A DNA stretch of 64,000 nucleotides from Ophiodon elongatus. Lineage: Eukaryota; Chordata; Actinopteri; Perciformes; Hexagrammidae. Position 1 is the stretch's first letter; each line of letters opens with the position of its first letter. The stretch covers positions 467,001 through 531,000 of the forward strand of contig JACSYO010002161.1 in the NCBI GenBank assembly GCA_016806645.1, written 5' to 3'. This document shows positions 57,201-64,000 of this stretch, piece after piece. The translations under genes and the position numbers were made by a program. The notes under the pieces were generated by a model that did no database searches, was not told the origin of the DNA, and was given only the letters and a program-made list of their open reading frames with translations.

Positions 57201-60200
57201 CCCAACTTAAGAGACATCATAAGGATAAAAAGAACCAGAACTGTACAATATTTAGTGTTCCTGTTAAATTAATTGTAGCTTTATGTTCTGAGAAATCTAA
57301 GCAGGTGTTCTGTTTTTTTCAGTCCTTATCCTTCCCCTTGAAAAGTGCTGAGGTTATGCGCTTGTTGCACCCACTCAAAAGAGAAGCTTCTACGTAAATG
57401 TTTATGTGAACTGGATCCAACATGGGAACCAGCTAGAACCCAGCCCTCCCCGTGACCAGTAAACTGATCTTAAAGTGTAAACTGGGTGGAGTTCCCCTTT
57501 AGATGTTGGTGCGTGCTCTCTGTGTAGTTTGATCTGCAAACACCTTCCCTAAGATCTGCAGCCAGACTGTTATAAGTAGACTTCATAGAGAGAATACTGT
57601 AAGCTCAGGTCATTACACAGCTCAAAATTCACACACTATTTATGTCTCATATAGTTTTCAAGGAAGCGTCACAGACTGATAGCGACTGCCATCCCTACTA
57701 CGCCCCCCTTTCCCCCAAAGCTCCTGAAATCATCATTTGTATCTATGCCATCTAAATTATAAAAATGTGTTGGAAATTCAGTGCTAGACGGGTAAACTTA
57801 ACGACCATCTTCTTATGAAGTTTAAATCCACAATTCATCAGGTCCACAAAGGGCCTCAAGTGAACTTACTGAGAACTTCCAGGGTTCTTCACATGGAAAA
57901 TTACCCATAATCCATTGCAATATGGATATGACAACATGACAATAGACTATGCCAAAGAAAAAGCAAAAGAAAAGAATGAGAACAGCATTTATTTATGAAG
58001 CAACAAAAAAATTCGGTTAGGGTTAGGAAAAGGTCATGGTTTAAGTCAAAATAAGTACCGTGGTTACGTAACTTGAGTTAGGTCCGAAAGTGGGTTTGTT
58101 TGACCCATCCAGTGCTGAAGAACTTCCACAGCGCCGACCGTGTGCTTGTGCTGCTGTGTGCCGACATAAAACTATTATGCGCTACACGGGTAGATGTGAC
58201 AGGCAAACAAAAATTTAAATATGAGATTGTTCGGCCGGTCACGGAAGATGAGCTGTCGTCTTTTTTGATCAGCTGCCGATTGATGGTTCATCTCTTGACG
58301 ACCAGGGAATGAGACTGGGCTGTACATCCATCCAGTGGCCAGAAACATGACTCTAAATGAATGCTAATGTTGCTCTGGGTCTGCTGGATGTGTAAATAGA
58401 CAACTGTTTGCTAACAAGTTCCACCAATCAACTTAAAAGGTCATAGGTGATAAAAGCTGTTGTGTCTTGAGCTTGTTTCACACACATGAGTGATCGCCTG
58501 ATTCCCCTGGCGGAGATAACAATAGGTCAGAAAATATCCCTTTCAAGACTGTATAAGAACTCTTTATACACTAACTATGGCTGCAGTTGGTAGCCAGTTG
58601 AAGTTGGCAAGAACACGACAGCTTTCATTTTATTAAAACAAACAAACACAAATATTCCTCACTCACAAATCCTCATACAGCTCAATGGATGACTCAGGTA
58701 GCTAGTTAGCAGATTAGCACAATGACTGACCATGATTGCCTGTTTCAGAGCTGCCAACTTTTCAGTAGGACTGAAAGAGTCATGTTACACGGTCATAGTC
58801 AGGGTCATCCTGAACAGGGTTACAGTCAAACATTTCAGCAAAGCACCTAATGAGAAGATTTTATTAATTCAAAATGTGTGCTATTTTGACAGCATATTTA
58901 TGGATTTTGCTTTTGAATATTGCACCTATACAGCCTCTATAACTAAAGGAGAATATTGTAGACGTGAAGCCTTCTCAGTGAATGACAGCATCTCTGTTCT
59001 GAGTCTGGCTTTGTTAGATGTCATTCCCTATCTCACTACTGTCAACTCTTTATTAAAGATAAAAAATATATAAAAAAATGTATGAAGGAAATTAGATGTT
59101 GTTTTGATTATCACCCAAATTGTAATACCTTCTGCAATAAAAATAACTTGTGAGGTTGTGGATATCGTCTGCTAAGCCAGGTGGAAAGATATACTTTGTT
59201 AGAACACATCTTGATGTTTTACCCCCCTGTCTGTCCCTATGTGCACGCTGCCAGCTGCTGAAGGCCCTAACCCCACAGGAGAACACCCAGTGCCAACACG
59301 GCCTCTACTTCCTGGACGGTCAGCGGCGCGTGGACTACATCCTCACCTACCCCGTGAAGAAGCCGACTGCGGGCCGCTCCGGCCGACAGGCGTCGCATCT
59401 GCTCACCGAAAACGCCGTCGCCCGCAGCCTACGGCGAGGCCCCCAGAGTCGCGGCGAACACACCCGACATCACCAAGCACAAAGGGCGAGGGACCCATCG
59501 TCCCCGCTGTCGTCACCGGTGGCCGACGTGGAGCTGGGCTGTCCGGCAGGGACCCTCAATGGCCAAGAGGATCACAAGATCCTCAGGAGGGAGGAGTTTG
59601 AGGGGAAACTGAGAGACATGGGGCTGGAGCTGGAGAAAGACGAGGACGTGAGTTTACTTCTTTAGTCATTCATTCTTTACGGAAACACTCTAAAAGCTAT
59701 ACCCGACAGTGTCTGTAATCTTCCTTTCTGTATAAAATATATTATATTTGCAAAGGTATCACAGTTAGCACAAATCAATGGACCAAAGTGGGAGACACTG
59801 TTGAAGAGTAAAAACCAAGGATTTTGGAAGGAGGAAAAACCAATGCTGAACTGGCCTCTAGGGGTTGAAAGCAGCTGTAATGTTGGGGGTGGAGATCTGT
59901 TGTACTGGTGAACCTCTGAGCTGTGACTAGGCCTGGCCCTATGGGGAATAAAAAGCATGTTGTCTCCACTGGCTGGCAGTGCAAGCCAAATGATTAGATG
60001 GATGACTCAGATGACGGATTTAACTCAGTTAAAGATGCAGAGAAGCAACAAAAGGCTTTTTGGATTTTTTGATATAAAGTACAAAACATCATATAAGATG
60101 TAACTTTCCCACAGGGCTTTGTGAGACTACGGTGGGTGGACCTCAGACCTTCGGGGCATGCTCTTCCAGAAGAACATGTTTTACTTTTTTAAAGTGAAAT

Positions 60201-63200
60201 GCATCATTTTAACTCTAAAAAACCAAGAGGCTAATTCTATGAAGAACTCCGTGCTCTTGTAAACAATTTTGTGCTCTTGTTCTAGCAGTGGTAGAATGTA
60301 ACCAAGTACATTTAGGCAAATTAAGTACTATACTAAAGGACAATGTAACTATATACTATATACTTCTACTCTACTACATCTAAGAGGTAAATATTGTACT
60401 TTTGTACTGCACTACTTTTATTTGACAATATTTTAGTTATGAGTTTTGCAGATTCAGATCCTTAATAGAAAAAAGAAATCAATGAATAAACTATGATGTA
60501 TTATTATGTAGTATATAAAGTAGTTGAAATGAGCTCCACCTTTACCAGCTGCAACATAAAGCGGAGGAAAGTCGCCCAGCAGCCCACACATTGAGAAGTG
60601 GAAAACTATTTCTGGTTCAATATGAAAATGTGGCGGGACAAATTAGACTATGGCAGGCTGCCACAGTCCAGGTACTTAATAGGAAACACTGAAGCTAAGA
60701 AGAGATATATGGGGTTACATTTACAGCCAGTCCACATAGAAATGTTTTGACATCTGTCACTTGCGCGTCTCACAGACCAGATACGCTTCCATTTTATTAA
60801 ATGTATCACCATAGTTAGGGGGGCCACCTTAGAACTGCTTTTAGTCTCATGGAGACCCCCTCGCTTCAAGCCTATTTTTGTGTCTGTTAGCGAAGCCTAA
60901 TCTACATAGACAGCTGTTTAAATCACACAAACATTCCGCTGTATATATGGTGTTTTACTTTTTTACCGTATCTACATTGATTGATCAAATCTGTCTGTGA
61001 GCTTGCATGTTTCACTACAGGCAGATGCAGATTCCCCTCACTCGCTATGGTGGGCGGGGAAATAAAATCAATGACATGTTACTGTTGATATCTTGACTTC
61101 TTTGTTTAAGAGATATGGAGTGTTAGTGTTAGTTATGTTTTGCGTCAATGGGGATTCCAGTAAGATATCCATTGTAGCAGGAAAGATCCGTCTCACGTAT
61201 CCCTGGGTGTACGTCATTGGCCCTGGATCTTGCGTGGCATTCTCACTCCCTTCCGCTCGCTGCGCTGCATTTACTCTACAAGGGTGCCGTCCTCCATCCT
61301 GTGCTTAGCGCCAGGCCAGTTTTTTCACCCCTATACCAGTATGATAATGTGTGGAGCCAGAACTTTCTTTAGTGCCGACACAGTCTCTGGGGAGACAGGT
61401 CTGGCTATGTGAGACTAGAGCACGCAAATGGAACCACATTTAAAGAGGATGGAGAGAAAAGTGAAAATACTAAAAGAAGAAAGAGTTAATAAACAGAAAT
61501 GGGGTTATGCATCACAGGTCAAAATCCCTGCAGTCCTGCATGCTCAGATCACAGCTGTGTAGTGCATAACATTGTACACATTGTACAGTATGTTATAACT
61601 TGACACTAGGGCTGCATTTCTTTCTCTCTCACACACTGATTCTGAGCAGTAAACTCAGAGTATCTTCTGATTCAGGGCACCAAAGGGTTCCCTTTGTCAC
61701 AAATTTAAGTAAGGCTTAACCTTGCTATTTCAGACAAATTTGGGTTCCCTCCAGACTTCCTGTGTTTGGAAGTTTTTAGGAAGCTTGTCTTGCCGGGGCA
61801 GAGGAACAGGTGATGGACAATATGCAGCCCTTCAGGACGTGACAGTGATCTGGTATCTGCCTGCAAAGGTTCAATGAAGGGACATTGAATACAAAACCTC
61901 TCCTGCTCTCCTCTCCTCCTCTCCTTGCCTCCTCTCTTCTTTCTCCTCACCTGTCTTTCACTGAGGTCTCCTGTCCTCTTCCATCCCCTTGTCTTATCTA
62001 TGTCCCCTCTCTGTCTATCAAGGTAAACAAACACTTAGTAGTAGTAGTATTATAGTTGTTTTTTTAGTGACAGTAATAACTATGTTTTTATTGACAATCT
62101 AGGTTTGGAGGATCTGGCTTCGCAGGTAGAGTGACAAACATATGGATAAAGGAAGTTGATCAGATGATTGATGTCTGCAAAGCAGTGCCAGAGGAAATGC
62201 TGGTACTTCACCACTTGTGAAGTACTTTTCACAAGTAGCCTTTTTTGGTAACAACACTTTGATTGTGGATGAGGCTTCGGCTTTGTTTTTATTTAACTAC
62301 AAGAAGTCAGGAGACATCCACTTCTAAATGTCTTCAACAGTTTAGGAGGGAGACAATTTTTGTAAAAGTATTTGCAGGGTTGCAGCTTAAATATATCTGT
62401 GTATCAGGCGTGTAAAAGTGTAAAGTGATATTCTGCCTATGTGTAAGATGTCCTGATGCCAGCATATAAATAGAAAATAAGGCTCTCCAGTGCAGGGACT
62501 TGAAATGGCTGACCTGAGGTGGCCTGTTCATAGAAGGCCTGGATTTCTATTTTCCTGAAACTGGGCGTAAGGGCAAATCACATTGTAACCAGACACACGT
62601 GTGGGACAAAGTCAGAGTGCAGTGCCATCATGCATGTCCGTCTGCTGTGTTCACCTTGATTAACTTTACATGCAGATGACACCGGACCGCTGCTAAATAA
62701 CCACACACACCTCTACACACATCAGACTGGTCAGTTATTCTGTTTATGCAGATTATCAAATTATCATTGTTGAGTGATGATCACCCTCCAGTCAGAGAGC
62801 TCTTGTGTTCCACCGCTGAATTTCAGCCTTCCTGAGCATGATGTTCTCCTGTCGCCTTTGAGAGAAACATTGCAAATGATGTGGCTGTGACAATGTTGGC
62901 AGTGAAGGCAGTGACATGTGGTCCAATAGAAAACTGGACTGTAGAACCTTCTCTAGTAATGGTCCACATTGCTCAGTTTTGCTTGTCCCACCTCGAATGT
63001 CATTTTCAGATTTTTGACATTCTATTTATTTTGAAAAAGTTTCTATTTTGTATTCCTGATGACATCGAACCATATGTAAGTTGTTTACAACTGAGTGGTA
63101 TTTGTTTGCTGTGTGTCTCTTAGACCAAGATTTCAGGGGTGGCCTTTGTGAAGATTCATGCTCCGTGGAACATTCTCTGTCGAGAGGCCGAGTTAATGAA

Positions 63201-63222
63201 GCTGAAGATGCCCACCAAAAAG
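54099..63222 (+). CDS. ano1: anoctamin 1, 5' part (partial gene, spliced)
   Basis: ANO1 (TMEM16A) is a homodimeric plasma-membrane chloride channel opened by intracellular calcium and voltage. Three coding exons are visible: 54099-54203, 59255-59647 and 63124-63222, all phase 0. They encode about 199 residues of the cytosolic N-terminal (dimerisation-type) region. The landmarks are CQHGLYFLDGQRRVDYILTY, an acidic LRREEFEGKLRDMGLELEKDED segment, and TKISGVAFVKIHAPWNILCR, followed by EAELMKLKMPTKK. The last block is closer to ANO1 (KIHGVGFVKIHAPWN type) than to ANO2, which supports the symbol; ano2 or another paralogue remains possible. The ten membrane helices and calcium-binding residues lie past the right edge. 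Neighbouring chka agrees with human 11q13. The first exon is short compared with some ANO1 isoforms, implying an alternative N-terminus. Confidence 0.88.
55540..55622 (-). repeat. MITE fragment ending in GCCTTTAA
   Basis: Contains GAGGGGTATTCAGTTGGTTG and CAATCTGCAATATCACAGC, then AGATGCCACAAAATGTTACA and ends ACTGTGCCTTTAA. It matches the end of the 47513-47710 copy. Confidence 0.65.
55633..55905 (-). mobile_element. tRNA-derived SINE, inverted
   Basis: On the minus strand the head contains CGGTTCGATCCCCGACTCCG, a good B box. The tail has AGTGGTCGGAAGACTAGAGA and CTCTGTACAAGTACGGTCCA, as in the copy at 34555. Confidence 0.82.
59255..59647 (+). CDS. ano1: ano1 exon 2
   Basis: Acceptor GCTGCCAG|CTG, donor GAGGAC|GTGAGT, 131 codons. 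It encodes LLKALTPQENTQCQHGLYFL, a VDYIL strand typical of the anoctamin cytosolic domain, a basic variable linker (about residues 50-85 of the exon), and the acidic end ELEKDED. GC content is much higher than that of the flanking introns. An open +2 frame (59239-59601) over the same DNA is a shadow. Confidence 0.9.
60286..60500 (+). mobile_element. MITE, AGTGGTAGAATGTAACCAAG type
   Basis: Begins CAGTGGTAGAATGTAACCAA followed by GTACATTT, and contains ACTTCTACTCTACTACATCT and TATTGTACTTTTGTACTGCA. This is a very common fish repeat; the inverted sister copy is at 41643-41963. Confidence 0.7.
62499..62526. repeat. 28-bp exact repeat of 55824-55851
   Basis: A 28-bp stretch beginning CTTGAAATGGCTGACCTGAG is identical here and inside the SINE-like region at 55824-55851. 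No other SINE sequence surrounds it here. Confidence 0.85.
63124..63222 (+). CDS. ano1: ano1 exon 3
   Basis: Acceptor TGTCTCTTAG|ACC, donor AAAAAG|GTAAGA, 33 codons: TKISGVAFVKIHAPWNILCR then EAELMKLKMPTKK. This is a highly conserved anoctamin N-terminal block and the firmest evidence for the gene. Confidence 0.95.
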
Positions 63223-64000
63223 GTAAGACTCAGTGTCTGGTTCCATTTTCTGTTTGGGTAAAGAATGAACACGACCCTTTTATTTTAACACTATTCAAGC
63301 AATCCAACTTTAGAGAATGTAGACAATTATAGTTTGAAGCGCAGGGCCACATTTGAAGAGCTGGGAATCTCTGGGTTGGTGGAAATAAATGCTCTGGGAG
63401 GGTGTTTCCTACCTTCGAAATGTAGTTTGTGCAGCTGACATTAAGGAGAGACCCGCTTCACAAATGTGTGTGTGATTGTTCAGGGCAGTAAAGTCTTCAT
63501 ACTTTGTGCTTTAATGCTCAACAGAAATGAAGAGGGAGGCTGCTGAATGAACCCTGACCCGTAATAAAATGGGCTCAGAGCTGTTGCCGGGCAGTCTAAA
63601 CAGAAGCTCGGGGCCAAAGGCTCACAACGGCCAAAGGAAATATATAATAAAACTTATAACATAAATTAAAGGTAGTGAAACATGTAGATTTACAAACAGA
63701 AGAACCTCCATGTTTTCCATGCATTTTATGCACAATTGGCACAGTGGATACCTTCATTAATCATTTATTTAAAGAAAATATGTGAGAGGGTTCCTGTTCT
63801 CAGGCCCAAAGTATCAACGTCTGACCAGATGCTAGAAAGTATTTTAAAACCAACTAGTGGTATTTTAAGAAGTTCATGGCCTGAAGGATTTGTTAATCTC
63901 TCAGTAGTTTTCTTTCTACTATCATTAAGCTTGCAGCTTCTCTCTGATGACATAAATACTGAAATACTTTAATAGCAGTCAATGACAGTTCAGACCCCAT
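63223..64000 (+). other. ano1: ano1 intron 3, runs off the window
   Basis: No exon recognised. The next expected exon (starting MYHINE-like in relatives) is not present before 64000. Confidence 0.7.

Larger units (their letters stand above)
54204..59254 (+). other. ano1: ano1 intron 1
   Basis: 5-kb intron with a poly(A) run near 54327-54343 and the repeats listed at 55540-55622 and 55633-55905. 56000-59250 holds no recognised exon; small open frames there (58100-58312, 58732-59073) lack domains. Confidence 0.65.
59648..63123 (+). other. ano1: ano1 intron 2
   Basis: 3.5-kb intron with one recognised MITE (60286-60500), a weakly GC-rich patch at 61180-61400 that may be a repeat, and a pyrimidine-rich stretch at 61900-62000. 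No further exon recognised. Confidence 0.65.

Noticed and set aside
59239..59601. 120-codon frame overlapping ano1 exon 2
   Set aside because: It is the +2 shadow of the conserved anoctamin frame.

Overview
This is a window of vertebrate nuclear DNA, almost certainly from a ray-finned (teleost) fish and probably a spiny-rayed one. The genes are split by GT-AG introns, and the intergenic DNA is AT-rich and dense in microsatellites. It also holds fish-typical tRNA-derived SINEs, Tc1/mariner, hAT and Harbinger relics and MITEs. There is no operon, CRISPR array or other prokaryotic feature.

Three protein-coding loci can be supported. (1) The first exon of an F-box protein gene lies on the minus strand (694-1257), with the rest of the gene off the left edge. 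(2) A choline kinase alpha gene, chka, lies on the plus strand (7852-31134). Eleven coding exons were located by matching reading frame, splice sites and family sequence. The exon expected between 20028 and 24077, about 45 residues in other vertebrates, was not found. (3) The 5' part of anoctamin 1, ano1 (TMEM16A, calcium-activated chloride channel), lies on the plus strand from 54099. Three coding exons are visible and the membrane-spanning part lies beyond the right edge. CHKA and ANO1 are both on human 11q13, so finding them here as neighbours agrees with conserved synteny.

Layout: 1-2.5 kb F-box exon and its GC-rich upstream region; 2.5-7.4 kb microsatellites, a dead Tc1 element, a CpG-rich patch without a gene, SINE and LINE tails; 7.4-31.1 kb chka, its introns loaded with MITEs (several with clear terminal inverted repeats, two with 8-bp target duplications); 31.1-53.8 kb chka 3' flank and a long gene-poor interval with SINEs, MITEs, an LTR-element relic at 42.6-45.0 kb and a degenerate tandem array at 52.5-53.0 kb; 53.8-64 kb ano1 promoter, exons and introns.

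The genes do not form one pathway. chka makes phosphocholine for phosphatidylcholine synthesis, ano1 encodes a membrane chloride channel, and F-box proteins usually select substrates for SCF ubiquitin ligases. I saw no evidence of a previously undescribed biological system. The points most worth checking are the missing chka exon, two composite non-autonomous transposons with odd cargo (a 22-bp minisatellite, and a GC-rich coding-like block), the nested LTR remnants and an unclassified repeat family present in inverted copies about 28 kb apart.
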